Of a stretch of DNA of 64,000 nucleotides, positions 1-11,045 are shown piece after piece. Origin of the DNA: Isoetes taiwanensis (taxonomy: Eukaryota; Streptophyta; Lycopodiopsida; Isoetales; Isoetaceae); contig JAJEKV010000006.1 in NCBI GenBank assembly GCA_021234155.1, positions 6,359,727 through 6,423,726 on the forward strand, given 5' to 3'. The notes below the pieces were generated by a model, which ran no database searches, had not been told where the DNA came from, and saw only the letters and a list, made by a program, of their open reading frames with translations. The translations under genes and the position numbers were made by a program. Numbering within the stretch: position 1 is the stretch's first letter; each line of letters starts with the position of its first letter.

Positions 1-554
1 ATTCAGATGCTGATGAGGAGGAAGAATTGGTCGATTCCCAATTCTTGGATCCAGATGAGCAGATAAGGAAATCACAAAGAGGGACCCAGAAGATGGAGCG
101 GCTGGCTCAGTATTATCCATTAGGGATTGGGCACAAGTTGCTGCTGGACATCAGACGCCTCAAGGTTTGCACTGGAGATGCCGTCTTGTTCAACCACAGG
201 GAGTTTAATCCAGCACACATGCTAGAGATTCTGAACCTGATGGTGTGACATCCTGTTGCGGATCCAATGCCTGCGGATGTCATACCATTCAGCAGATTGA
301 CCGATGAGTTGTTCAGGTGGACCACTGAGGAAGACCTGAAGGGAAAAGACATCAGGTTTTGGGTTGTGGACGGGCAGCATTCAGTGAGGGCAGCACAAGT
401 ATTGCAGACGGAAAAGGAAGTGCCGCAAAGGATCAAGGACAGATATTCCAAACGAGAGTGCAGAGTTCTCTCAGCGGACATGCCACCAACGGAGCTCGCC
501 AGCATTAGCCACTGTCAGAATACAATAGCCGCAAGTGCCAGCTACATAAGGTAA
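1..554 (+). pseudogene. Exon of a DGQHS-motif (ParB/DGQHR-like) repeat-associated protein, copy A
   Basis: The open frame enters from before the window, stops at a TGA near 246 and continues in another frame to 554. The second part reads ADVIPF...RFWVVDGQHSVRAAQ, then RIKDRYSKREC. A D-G-Q-H-S/R motif after a hydrophobic strand and before a helix is the signature of ParB/DGQHR-type nucleotide-binding folds. I infer the resemblance from that motif only, and no biochemical function is assigned. The frame ends at CATAAG/GTAAAT (about 549-554), which looks like a plant 5' splice donor, so this is probably one exon. The same segment is repeated at 28842-29350. It sits 2 kb upstream of a transposase-like gene on the same strand and may belong to the same repeat family. 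The internal stop could be a real mutation or a base error. Confidence 0.5.
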
Positions 555-684
555 ATTACTGTCTCTGGTTCGGGGCTTTACAGGCTAGAGGCACCTCAGA
601 CAAGACACAAATGAATGCCCTAGAGCTTGGGCTGGTCAAGGGTAGATGTGGTTCCTGGCATTGTTGTATGTGAGACTAGCGGGT

Positions 685-1133
685 CTTCTCGACTAACGAG
701 TCGAGAAAGTAGCCAACGCGCCTTCAGGATGCTCGCCTTAAGGACGCATTTCCCCTTGGTTAGTCGCAGAGGCCTCTACCCAGTCGGAGCCACTCCCCTT
801 CGCAATATTCGACGAAGATGGTTCGAAGGAGAGTGGCTCTGACTGGGTAGAGGCACCTGCAACCGGACACAGGGGAATTGGCTGGCTATGACATTCTCGA
901 CTCGCGAGTCGAGAATGCACAAAGGCTGCAGCAGGCTTTTGAGGACTAGAAAGACGTTGGGTAGCTGTCTGCATTCTCGACTCGCGATTGCCTCAGCCAG
1001 CCAACAGTCCAGGGTGTACACTCCCTGTTCTCGCCTCGCGAGTTGAGAAATTCTCGACTCGCGAGTCGAGAAGAAGGATTGTACTTCCTGGATTGTTGGC
1101 AAGCTGAGGCATTCTCGACTCGCGAGTCGAGAA
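685..1133. repeat. Cluster of near-identical palindromes (CTCGACTCGCGAGTCGAG core), copy A
   Basis: Five perfect or near-perfect 22-24 bp palindromes lie in 450 bp: 685-706 (centre TAA variant), 893-916 (perfect, 24 bp), 1028-1049 (two changes), 1051-1072 (perfect) and 1112-1133 (perfect), with a half site at 973-988. The core is CTCGACTCGCGAGTCGAG. Spacing is irregular. The stretch follows a splice-donor-like site and has no convincing coding frame, so it is probably intronic or repeat DNA. Confidence 0.85.
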
Positions 1134-2170
1134 AGCCGGGTGTAGTCTGCACCTTTCCTGCAAGGGAGGATATTCTGTGAGTTAGAGAGATTTGCAATTT
1201 CTGTGAAGCAATTTCTGTTCTTCGTTCAAAGTTAGAAACATTCATTCATAGTTATGTTCTGTTATGAAACATTCATATAAAGTTTTGCAATTTCTGTTGT
1301 GAATCATTCATAGTAATGTTCTGTTACTGCTCTGCAATTTTTTTCTTCCTATTACCTGTCTCTGAGGATTCCTAATTCGGTTGCTTGCCACTAGTCTTAC
1401 CACTAGTCTTACTTATGCCTGTACAAGGTATTCAATTAAATAAAAACTAAGAAGAAGAAAACAAAAACTAAGAAGAAGAAAACAAAAACAGAAAACTAAA
1501 CAAAAGCAAAACGGAAAACAGTGAATAGATGTGAAATAGAGTGAAACAGTGGAGACAAAAGAGAACATATTAAAAAAGCATACCCGGCAGATTTGCTGGA
1601 TGAGAAGGAAGCTTCCACGTTTGATTCCATGTTTGAACAGGCGTTTGCAAAGCGAGAATAGAAATTTGTCGGGCTGGAAATTGTATCAGGGGATAGTAAG
1701 AACCTCTAATAAAAGAATATAAGTAAGAGTGCAGTAAAGGACTTACAAAAAACTAAAAAAAAGCAGTAAAAGAAGCTAAAAACTTACAGAGAAGAACCTC
1801 ACTTTCTTCTTAGGGAATAACGGCCGCTCGAACACTCAAACTGCGCGAAAACCTCGGCACTGGATGCGTCGCGATCCGTCGACCAGGCTGCTGTCATAAG
1901 AAGACGTCGGAATTGAGTGAATAGATGGATCGCCAAGGGGGAGCTCCAGAGATGGAATAGAAAACAGAACAGAAAAAGAATAGGGGAGGATGAATGGGTC
2001 GCGGAGGAAGAGGAAGCGGGTGCAGTTATTTCTGGCTGCACCCTCGAACCTCGATAAAGTGCCATTATGACACCCTCTCACGTGTGGGCCATGCCATCCG
2101 TGACCTGGGTGTCCGGATTGCTGACGTGGCCATGTCAGCGGTCACTGACGAGGCGCCACGTGGACACAAA
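1134..2170. other. Non-coding stretch with an A-rich tandem tract
   Basis: I see no gene here. About 1437-1512 is an A-rich tract with a roughly 21-bp unit of the type AAACTAAGAAGAAGAAAAC repeated twice. 2080-2165 is GC-rich with ACGTGG/CCACGT pieces. The whole stretch has a counterpart in block B (29940-30955). Confidence 0.6.
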
Positions 2171-2490
2171 AATGTTTCCAATGGTTCCAATATTTTAATG
2201 GTTTTAAATGTTTTTAATGGTTATATGGTTATGATGGTTTTAATGGTTAATGGTTAATGGTTAATGGTTATAATATTTTTAATGGTTAATGGTTTTAATG
2301 GTTAATGGTTATAATGGTTATATGGTAATAATGGTTAATGGTTATATGGTTATAATGTTTTTAATGGTTATATGGTTTTAATGTTTTTAATGGTTATATG
2401 GTTAAAATGTTTTTAATGGTTCTATATGGTTTTAATGGTTTTAGTGGTTTAAATGGATTTAATGGTTTTAATGGTTGTATATGGTTTAAA
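2171..2490. repeat. TTAATGG/TATATGG minisatellite, copy A
   Basis: About 320 bp built of short variants of TTAATGGT and TATATGGTT (phases such as AATGGTTAATGGTTA). It is strongly asymmetric: one strand carries almost only A, G and T. The copy at 30960-31275 differs mostly by run lengths. Confidence 0.9.
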
Positions 2491-2521
2491 CGTGTGCTAT
2501 TTCATTTAGGGAGCATGTGAG

Positions 2522-3354
2522 ATGAACAAAATGGAGGCAAGGAAGCCCAGCACAGGACATTGCCCTAGGCTCCAATGGAGGAAGATGGCCTGCTTATTGT
2601 TGCACCCGTGCAACAAGACGGTATTTGCAGAGGGCATCATAACTGCAGTTGATCCTTTTGATAGTGTGATTGATGAAAGGCTGGGGGGGTGATCATTTTG
2701 GAGTTGGCATTGGGAAGCTTCTTATCCAGTTGATACAATCATGTCCCAGGGAAGCTCTAGTGATAGCATTGTGTGCTCTAGGTTGTTGGAGTCCCAAACT
2801 CAGTTAAGATGGCCAATTAGATATATTACAAATATGAATGGTGAGAAGCTGGAAGGCCCTAATGAACTACATACCCCAAGGCCCAGTGCAGGCCATGTGG
2901 AAGATTTGGTGGTGGATGAGCATCCTTTGATCACAAGGAAGAGGCGCTATGTTTTTCATAAAAGGCAGCCAAGGGTGCCCAAGAGGCCTAGAAGTGACAA
3001 ATATTTAGAAAGGATGGAAAGTATGGCCCCAACCAAAGAAAACCTAGAGGCAATTAGGGGACAAGAGTGTTGCAACCTAGATTGCACAGTCCAGTACAGT
3101 GTGGATGACCTCGTGCAGATAAGGTCCCAATACATTTGACAGCTTCAGAAAGATAGGATTAATTTCATCTACTCCTTGTGTAGAAATTCCAGCTATGATG
3201 AAAACACAGGAAGGTTACTATATCAATTGAGGGGCCTGAAGGTATGTATGAGAGCATTGAGATGGATTCTTGGCGTGAGCAAGTCTTCATTCTACAGATA
3301 CTGGGAGCAGGTTAGAAAAGGGCACAGGTTATTCCAACATGGCAATGCACTCAC
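2522..3354 (+). pseudogene. Transposase-like (DUF7869-type) gene, 5' half, copy A
   Basis: A frame from ATG 2522 (MNKMEARKP...) is broken near 2690 by an extra G in a G-run. It resumes (SFWSWHWEAS, MSQGSSSDS) to 3137, is interrupted by one stop, and continues to 3354. The order is: a basic segment (RKRRYVFHKRQPRVPKRPR), a cysteine motif ECCNLDC followed by YSVDDLVQIRSQY, then RGLKVC and LGVSKSSFYRYWEQV, a helix-turn-helix-like segment. This layout matches a family of multicopy transposase-like proteins found in many eukaryotes. The frame is cut in codon 2 of 'LT' by an insertion and continues exactly at 59859. The family assignment rests on motif memory, not on a search. Confidence 0.65.
3350..3354 (+). 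repeat. Target-site duplication CTCAC (left)
   Basis: CTCAC lies immediately before TGTAACGG at 3355. The same five bases follow CCGTTACA at 59859-59863. Removing everything between, plus one CTCAC, restores an uninterrupted reading frame (…GNALTLKPRANT…). Block B has the same CTCAC at 32141-32145. Confidence 0.85.
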
Positions 3355-4712
3355 TGTAACGGGCCTGGCCAGTTAACCTCTCGGTAACTGGAGATCCCAT
3401 CGATCTCTACCGTTGGATCTACTTAACCTCTGGGACTCAAGAAGTTAACACACGCATGCTTAGGTAAAGAATTTAATCTTTGTATATATTCTAAGGTCCC
3501 AAAGATATACTTGCCATTGCTTAGCAATAATCCCGCACAACAAAGAATGTTCTTAATAATTATAGCTTCAAGCCAATATATAATAATAATAGTAAACAAG
3601 TTATTTAACTGGCAATCCACACTTCTACTCTCGCTTTCCCGAAGCTTGGTTACTTTCTGGAGCATCTCACACCTCTGCTTACACCATCAACTACGGGGTT
3701 AGTCACACGGACTAAGTGGGAATCGGGGATCTAGGACATATCTAGCTTCAACAATACAAGGCGTTAACCTAGAACAACAACCTAACCTTACCATAGCCTT
3801 GCCCCTGCAATCCAAGTAACTAGTCCAGCAAGCATGACCAATGCAACTTAATTCCAACAAAGAAGACCACATATATAATAACCAAGCAATCATAGCATCA
3901 ACATTGCAATCAATATTCCTCTGGGTCTGAGCAAGCTCAACTCGGCTGATCAGGCCAGTGACATAGAGGCGGGGTAACCATGTGTGTACACACCCATCCA
4001 CGATGCGTCCAGCATTGGAGGACCACTTAACTGTGCATGACGTTGTACCATACGGTACCAACGCCCGATGTTCAAATAATACCATTTACATAGCACTGTG
4101 CAATAACCACGAGTCTATACCATCGCACCTAGACTCCGGCCCCAGAGGTCTATATCAAAGAGTTATACTACACATAGATCACAATACTATGAATTCCACC
4201 CAATATCAACTAGGCACATTTCCATATCAAATTTACCTTAGAAATTCCATAATTTACACCTCATGCAACAAAGGAAATCCAGTTATACGCTCGTATAAAC
4301 ATTACTATCTCTACCATGCAACATGCAATGCCTGGTGCTTAAGCAAAATACAACCTTCACTAATATCTTATTACTTTTAACTAGATCAATTTCCTTCGAA
4401 TTACTACTTATAACCTTAATGACGGTGGCTTCCATAACCCTGCTAACTAGTTTATTAATTCATGCATCCATTCCCAGCTAGTAATACCCCTAGCATATAT
4501 TTTCCCTTTGCTAATTTAGTTATTTCCAAAGGGTTTAGATATACAACTAGCTACCTTGTTAAACTACACATCCCGTAATCATAAATACTTATCCATTAGC
4601 ATACCCCTCCTTCACTTAAAAGCTGATCGAACGAGCTTTCCGTCGGTGTATGATTTGTATGGTGTTTCCTCTGTTTTAGTTGACGGAATCCACCTGACAA
4701 TCCCGGCCCTCT

Positions 4713-6041
4713 ATGGCCACCCCTGACAGCATGCATGCGTTGAAGAAAAGAGCCCGCAATTTGGATACCTCGTCCCCATCAGAGCAGGTATCACAAGCTG
4801 AGGCAATCAGGGTTGTACAGGAACAGGCCGGTTCCCCCCAGGCTAAGCTGGCAAGCTTGGAGGCATCACGGGACCATCTGCGAAGGGCTGCGCTCAAGAA
4901 GCAGCTTCTCCAACAGAAGGAGCGAATTTCCCTTGTGGAAGTTCGGCTTGGGGATTATGATTGCAGGGGAGCCCAAAAGGCTGATGACCAGATAAGAGGG
5001 GAGATACAAGCAACAACGCAGCTAGTCACGGAGATGGGGCACCGCTTGGATAAGGTCCACCAGCAGTGGATGGAAGACATGGCGCAAGCACGGGCTGACA
5101 TGAAGGGGTTGCTCCAGCAGATTGTACAAGTCACAAGCATGGCTGGTCGGATAGATGCTAAGGAAAAGGATGTGGAAGCGGTGCGGGGCAGGCTCCAATT
5201 CCTTGATGAAGCAAAGACAGACAGGCAGGAGATGTCAGGAAGATGCTCACATATAGAGAACCATATGGCCCACTTACAGCAAGAGATGCAGGACCTCCGA
5301 ATGGAGGTGCAACGAGTCCGGAGTGCACCACAGTCGTCTGCACCAGCACCCCCCATACCAGAGGCCGAGGTGGCTCAGGGAATCAGGCGGGTACTTCGTG
5401 AGGAGCAAGACATCCAGGCACGCCGCCTCAACCTTATTGTGCGGGGATTGCCGGAGGAGCAAGGCAAGGATTTGCCAGGTAAGCTTACCACCCTGGTACT
5501 TGCAAAGCTCCAATTACAGTATTTGGTTATCAAGAGTCCAATCAGGGTCGGAGGACCGAGCATGAGACCTCGGCTAGTTAAGTTTGCAGTCTTGGATTGG
5601 GAGGCAAAATCTTTGTTGTTGCAACGCACCAGTCGCTTGAAAGGTACGTCCATATACCTGGATCTAGATCTCACGCCACTGCAACAACGGGAAAGAAGCC
5701 AAGAGTTGGTCAAGATAAGAGAGATTCAACAAGCTGGAGGGGCTGCTGGTTTGGTTAATGGCAAGATGAAGGTATATGTGCCTCCTCGTCAGACAATTGT
5801 GGAGGCAGCACTCCCACGAGCAGCTGCGTCACAGGGGCAGAGCGGTCCAAGGGCATCAGGCCAGGCAGGCCAGGGAGAGGGCGGATTGAGGCCTTCCACA
5901 ACTGCAACACATCCATCAGGGTCCCGTGAGCAGGCTGCCCGAGTTATTCCAACCACAGCAGGCGCCCTCGTGCACTCGATGGGTCCTGACCCGCAAATAA
6001 AGATAGGGAAAGTGTCTTCGCATTGTTTCCCGGAATTGTAG
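4713..6041 (+). CDS. LINE ORF1 protein (RNA-binding, coiled-coil), copy A
   Basis: An intact 442-residue frame starts at ATG 4713. Residues ~60-210 are a charged, heptad-like helical region (KKQLLQQKERISLVEVRL, EMGHRLDKVHQQWMEDMAQ), consistent with the trimerising coiled coil of L1 ORF1 proteins. Residues ~230-345 hold RRLNLIVRGLPEEQGKDLPG and IREIQQAGG, the usual ORF1 RRM-like pattern (NLIVRGLPE). The C-terminus is low in complexity (Gly/Ala/Ser/Gln). I see no CCHC zinc knuckle. By family knowledge the protein coats LINE RNA. The block B copy (33492-34760) is frame-broken. Confidence 0.8.
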   Translation: MATPDSMHALKKRARNLDTSSPSEQVSQAEAIRVVQEQAGSPQAKLASLEASRDHLRRAALKKQLLQQKERISLVEVRLGDYDCRGAQKADDQIRGEIQATTQLVTEMGHRLDKVHQQWMEDMAQARADMKGLLQQIVQVTSMAGRIDAKEKDVEAVRGRLQFLDEAKTDRQEMSGRCSHIENHMAHLQQEMQDLRMEVQRVRSAPQSSAPAPPIPEAEVAQGIRRVLREEQDIQARRLNLIVRGLPEEQGKDLPGKLTTLVLAKLQLQYLVIKSPIRVGGPSMRPRLVKFAVLDWEAKSLLLQRTSRLKGTSIYLDLDLTPLQQRERSQELVKIREIQQAGGAAGLVNGKMKVYVPPRQTIVEAALPRAAASQGQSGPRASGQAGQGEGGLRPSTTATHPSGSREQAARVIPTTAGALVHSMGPDPQIKIGKVSSHCFPEL

Positions 6042-9000
6042 GGGCTTCCCGTGGCGTAAGGGCGTGGCTTGAATGGGATCGCGGCAGACATGGACATCGT
6101 CTTCTGGCAGGGAGACATGGGAGTATGAAGGGCATCGATTGCCGGACATTCGAGGATATCAACGATTTCTCACTTGCTAATGAGCGCCATGGCGACGCGG
6201 CAGTGCGGTGGAGTGGCTTGCTACTTTAGGGACGCCTTAACATGCAAGATCACACTTCGAAGTCCGATGCATTTAACCGCTACATGTGGGTAATGGTATT
6301 AGAGCCTGGTCATGTCCCATTGTTTCTTGCTAGCTGCTATATTCCCCATGCAGGCTCTAAGTTCTACCGGTACATGATGGATATACCGTGATGTCCGTGA
6401 TGCCGTGATAGGGAGGCGTATGGTGACATAGACCGCTATAGACAGCAGGGGACAGGTGTTTTTGCTTGGAGATTTCAATGCTCAGACGTCATAGATTGCG
6501 ATTCGGTGACCTTCCAAGGTGACGATAATGCCGATCCGCTTTTTTGAGAGGCGGCCGCTATTCAAAGATACACGGCACTCCCAGGATATGGTGGCTAGAC
6601 CATTTGGCAAGGCGGATGGTCCAGCTCTGCCGTGTTTTTGACATGGTAATTTGTAATGGTATGCGGCGATGGCCACACTCGGGGGTGTTACTTGCGGAGT
6701 GATAGGCGGGATGGGGAGCTAGTGTGTTGGATTACTTTCGCTCCGGTAGCAAAAGACTTGACATGGTTACACACTTCTCCATTGGCACAAGCACAGGGGA
6801 TGAGGAGGCTTCGTCAGATCACTACCCGCTTTATGTCACGCTGAATTGGGAGCACTCAATAGTGGAGACACCGCAAAGGGAGCGTGGAGGGTTACCATAC
6901 ATCCCACGCTATCAGAAGCAGGGACAGTATGAATCTGTGTTGGTGCGAGAGTTATAGGGGTTTGATAGCTTCTACACACTGCAAGACAGGTGTGCATTGC
7001 TGGTGAGGGCGCTGCTTGTAGCTGCTGAGGCTTCCTTTGCAGTGAAGGGCCCTCCAAGGAGGGACACCGTGCATTTTCCTGAGAACTCGTGGTTTGATGC
7101 TGATTACAAGGCTCTAAAGAGCCAGCTGCGCTTGGTCATAGATCCACAGTTGCGGCCACAAGCCCTGCAAGACTATAAGCTCTTCCTAAAAGCCAAGAAG
7201 GGGAGATACATGGCAGAAACCCAGGAGCGCCTGTTTGACATGCTCATGGCAGAGCCAAAAGCTTTTTGGCGTAAGGTGTTATACAAGAAGCGCCAGGTGG
7301 CTGGTAATGTAAGTGTGGAGCAATGGATGCACCACTTGCAGGAGTTATATGACCCCCCAGGAGCTAATGCCAGGGTCCCGGATCAGGTAGGAGAGGTCTT
7401 TGCAGCACTCACGGGAGGATGTCAGCAGTGGTCTCGGGCATCGGGCGAATGGCAAGGCAAAGGATTTACGGGGGCTGCAGCCGAATTTGTTGAAATGGGG
7501 TGGCCCATGCGTGGTAGGGCCCCGACGGTGATCATTAACCGGGGCTCACGGCGAGGGGCTCCCCGTGAGTGGATGGTTAGTAAGGTTGTTCCTGTTCATA
7601 AAAAGCCGGTAATACGGATGGCCGCGAATTACCGGATGATTATGGTAAGCTCACTTGTTTGCAAAGCTCCCGGCGGGGGGTGGTGGAGAAGAAACTCACT
7701 AAGTGGGCCGAGGAGGCGTGGGTGCGGGCAATTGGCGGGCGGGGCTTTCGCCCGACTCACTCCACGACCGACCATATCTTCACTTTGAGAGTGTTGATGG
7801 AGGCAAGCCGAATGTGACAGGACTTGTATTCTTTGCTTTGTAGATTTTAAGGCGCATATGATACCGTCCCAGAGATATGTTGTGGCAGAGGTTGCAAGAA
7901 TTGCGAGTTCCACAGGGAGTTGCGAGAATGTGGTGCACCAGCTTTATGATGGGATTTATCTTTGCCTTGCCTTATGAAGATCGTGCGGTAGCTAGCACTA
8001 TGGGAGTTAAGCGGGGCTGCCCGTTGTCTCCAACGCTTTTGGGTTGTACATTGATAGCTTGGAGGCGTGGATGCAGCACCATGGGGGAGTCGGGTGCAAT
8101 TATCGATCTGCGACCTCGTGAGCGATTCATGTATCGCGGATGATGTAGCTTTGCTAGCCCACACGGCCAGCGGTATGCGGCGGCAGCATTTGGATGCCCT
8201 CGGTGGGTTACGTGGGGCAAGCGGGAATGACGGTGAACTTGCACAAAACTAAGCTTCTCGCGATCTGTCCTCGCAACACCCTATCCGGAGTTATATTACG
8301 GGGGCGGGGAAGTGGAGATGGTGCGGAGCTTCAAGTATCGGGAATTGATTTCACTACTAACATCTTTGTGGGATGAGTGTGTGGAGAGGAGAGCCGGTCT
8401 GTTTGGAAGGTTTTATATGCGAAGGCAAAACGCATGTTGCGGATAGATCTACGTATTTGGCGAGGAGAGCACACTGTTTAGGGCTTTGGTCGGCAGGTCT
8501 TTGCTATATGGGGTGGAGGTTTGGGGCCCAAAGCGGTTAGCAAAAATACGTGGGATAGGTTGGAAAGGGTGCGAAAGCTTTCTTGACATATAGCTTGGGA
8601 GTGAAGGACACCGTACCATATCGATTTTGTTGTATGAGGCGGGTTCGGCCTTTACAACGATTCTATCTATGCGCAGGCATCTTACTTGCTTCCATAAGGT
8701 GGATGGGATGGATGAGCATCGCTTGCCCCCCACAGCCGTGTTGTTAACGCAGCCCCCGATGGTGAAGAGGGTATGGCATGAGCCTTCTTGTAAGGGATGG
8801 TTTAGAAGGTGGTCTATGGATTACCAACGGATGGTGGCACCGGGATTCGATCTTGTGAATGGGCAATTGGATGCGGGCTATGCTGCCACCACCACGTGGG
8901 ATGCCTCTACTCTTGCAAAGCCCAAGGCGAGCACTATCACGCCAGATTAATCCCGGCCTTGAGCATGGACCCCATCGGTGCTTGAAAGCACACATCTACG

Positions 9001-9254
9001 TGAAGAAGCGGAGAGCTATTGCTGCCATAAGGGCGGGTTCCCATTACCTCTAATTGAAACAGTCGATGGGGGTGAATGGCGGGCACGGGATCCCCAGGGA
9101 GGAGAGGATATGTCAGTGTTGTGAGATGCACGTGATAGAGGATGAGCACCATGCCCTCCAGCTTGCCCAGCATATGCCCATGTCCGAGCAGTGCACACTG
9201 ATCTTAGATGCTCTGACACGCCGCTACATCAGTTACTCGCATCACCTCTGGTAG
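6042..9254 (+). pseudogene. LINE ORF2 (endonuclease-reverse transcriptase), copy A, frame-broken
   Basis: The longest open piece is 6997-7788. The region is recognisable in fragments over three frames. 6060-6700 has endonuclease-like pieces (VFWQGD, CFCLEI), and 6997-7600 a linker. Around 7740-7790 is GFRPTHSTTDHIFTLRVL, the RT motif before the palm. At 8136-8159 is ADDVALLA, the RT catalytic Asp-Asp motif, preceded near 8000 by GVKRGCPLSPTLLG, the RT RGCPLSP motif. The last in-frame stop is at 9252. At least ten indels or stops break it, so it is not translatable as written. The family reaction is target-primed reverse transcription in the nucleus. Confidence 0.8.
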
Positions 9255-9515
9255 CGCGACTGGGAGCTTACATCCTGCAGATTTCGGCCGTCAGACTTGC
9301 TCTTATGAGGCATGGTATTTGAGAGCCTACTGTTAGGGTTTTTCCTCCCAAGTGGGGGTTTTTTCATCCCGGTAGTAGGGTTCTACTGTACAGTTACATT
9401 GTTTGTTTTTGGTGTTGGGGTTTTTGGCTTTTTTGCCTGTTCTCTGCATGTGCCGTCTCATAGGCCTCTGGCCTCCGTGGACGTTAAAATAAACTTCCTT
9501 CCTTCCTTCCTTCCT

Positions 9516-10205
9516 AAATAAATCACTAGCCCAATTCCTTGATCCAAACCAACCCTTAATATTTTATTCCAAAACCTATAACCTTAGCTTTTCCTTAACT
9601 TTATACTTTATTATTACCTTACTAACTAAATATTAACATAGTAGAGAATATTAAATCGGTTAATATGCTCGCTATCCATAGGGTCTTTAAGAGATCATGA
9701 ATAATCAATTCAATTCAATTCAATTAACCATGCATGCCTATTCATGACCATGCTCATATGATTTAACTCCAAGTTTATACTACATTTAGAGCAATTGTTA
9801 TTAAATCAACACAGCTATACAAACACTAGAAAACCCCAGGTGTAAGGCTTGATCCCCACCTGGAAATCCCGCTTGCTCCTTCTGCACCCCAGCAACACGC
9901 TCCCAGAATATTGCTCACACCCTGCTCCTTCAGCAATCCGGCTGCAATCTGCCTTCCAAAATGTTCCACCATCACAAAAAAGACTTCTTTCCCATGGAAA
10001 ACTCCTTCCCAAGAAATCAAGAATAATATTGTTGCACTTATATAACCTAGCAATGCCCTTGCATGCATGCATACATTGCATGCATGGACACATTGCATGC
10101 ATGTATTCCTAGCACATAATCATTTATTTTACTTTTGAAAATGCACTCTTGTATAATGGCAACGTTACTTACATCTTAGTGTTGGTGCTAGGTTGCTAGG
10201 TCCGT
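9516..10205 (+). repeat. 3' part of the TGTAACGG unit, tandem copy 1 (A)
   Basis: Starts AAATAAATCACTAGCCC and runs to GGTGCTAGGTTGCTAGGTCCGT. It contains (CAATT)n near 9708 and GCATGCATGCAT runs near 10065-10100. The next 667 bp repeat it almost base for base. Confidence 0.85.
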
Positions 10206-10872
10206 ACTTAGACTTTAATCCTAAATAAATCACTAGCCCAATTCCTTGATCCAAACCAACCCTTAATATTTTATTCCAAAACCTATAACCTTAGCTTTTC
10301 CTTAACTTTATTATTACCTTACTAACTAAATATTAACATAGTAGAGAATATTAAATCGGTTAATATGCTCGCTATCCATTAACCATGCATGCCTATTCAT
10401 GACCATGCTCATATGATTTAACTCCAAGTTTATACTACATTCAGAGCAATTGTTATTAAATCAACACAGCTATACAAACACTAGAAAACCCCAGGTGTAA
10501 GGCTTGATCCCCACTTGGAAATCCCGCTTGCTCCTTCTGCACTCCCAGCAACACGCTCCCAGAATATTGCTCACACCCTGCTCCTTCAGCAATCCGGCTG
10601 CAATCTATCGCCTTCCAAAATGTTCCACCATCACAAAAAAGACTTCTTTCCCATGGAAAACTCCTTCCCAAGAAATCAAGAATAATATTGTTGCACTTAT
10701 ATAACCTAGCAATGCCCTTGCATGCATGCATGCACACACTGCATGCATGGACACATTGCATGCATGTATTCCTAGCACATAATCATTTATTTTACTTTTG
10801 AAAATGCACTCTTGTATAATGCCAACGTTACTTACATCTTAGTGTTGGTGCTAGGTTGCTAGGTCCGTTACA
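10206..10872 (+). repeat. 3' part of the TGTAACGG unit, tandem copy 2 (A)
   Basis: Repeats 9516-10205, with a deletion of about 30 bp around the (CAATT)n stretch. It begins ACTTAGACTTTAATCC, which preserves the bases lost at the LINE insertion point, and ends CCGTTACA. The inverted copy at 57918-59858 has only one such segment. Confidence 0.85.
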
Positions 10873-11045
10873 GTGACGAGACTGCCGAGTTGATCCTCCT
10901 GGCAACTCGGGATCTTGTCAAAACTTGCAAAGTGACTAGATCTAGGTTGGTATAACTTTACAAAACAACATTGGTGAAGAATTGAATCTTCTTACTCATA
11001 ATAATCAGAGATCAACTATAGTCTATCCATTATCAAATACAATAT
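10873..11045 (+). repeat. Left end of a second, diverged unit of the same family (A)
   Basis: GTGACGAGACTGCCGAGTTGATCC aligns in pattern with the first unit's TGTAACGGGCCTGGCCAGTTAACC, and GAAGAATTGAATCTTC with its TAAAGAATTTAATCTTT. The unit is cut at AATAT (11041-11045) by the Ty3 LTR. Its continuation is found after the complete Ty3 element at 52942. Confidence 0.6.

Larger units (their letters stand above)
4619..9515 (+). mobile_element. L1-type LINE, copy A, near full length
   Basis: The element has a short 5' leader, ORF1 (4713-6041), a frame-broken ORF2 with endonuclease and reverse transcriptase, and a 3' tail of TTCC repeats (9494-9515). It interrupts the TGTAACGG unit. Compared with the uninterrupted copy at 57918-59858, about 12 bp (GCCTTTAATCCT) are missing at the insertion point and no target duplication is seen. 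That suggests insertion with a small target deletion. A second copy lies at 33400-38239 as part of the A/B duplication. Confidence 0.85.
3355..10872 (+). mobile_element. LTR- or TIR-like unit (TGTAACGG...CCGTTACA), copy A, carrying a nested LINE
   Basis: The unit starts TGTAACGGGCCTGG and ends CTAGGTCCGTTACA, so its ends are imperfect inverted repeats of about 14 bp with the TG...CA termini typical of LTRs. Without the nested LINE (4619-9515) and one tandem duplication it corresponds to the clean 1.94 kb copy on the other strand at 57918-59858. No coding capacity of its own is visible in 3355-4618 or 9516-10872. It could be a solo LTR, or one arm of a long-terminal-inverted-repeat transposon. 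The outer TSD shared with the inverted copy favours a single composite insertion. Confidence 0.65.

Noticed and set aside
113-505. Minus-strand 130-codon frame
   Set aside because: It is the shadow of the DGQHS exon and has no motif of its own.
685-1133. CRISPR-like array of palindromic repeats
   Set aside because: Spacing is irregular, repeats vary, the DNA is plant-like, and no cas genes are present.
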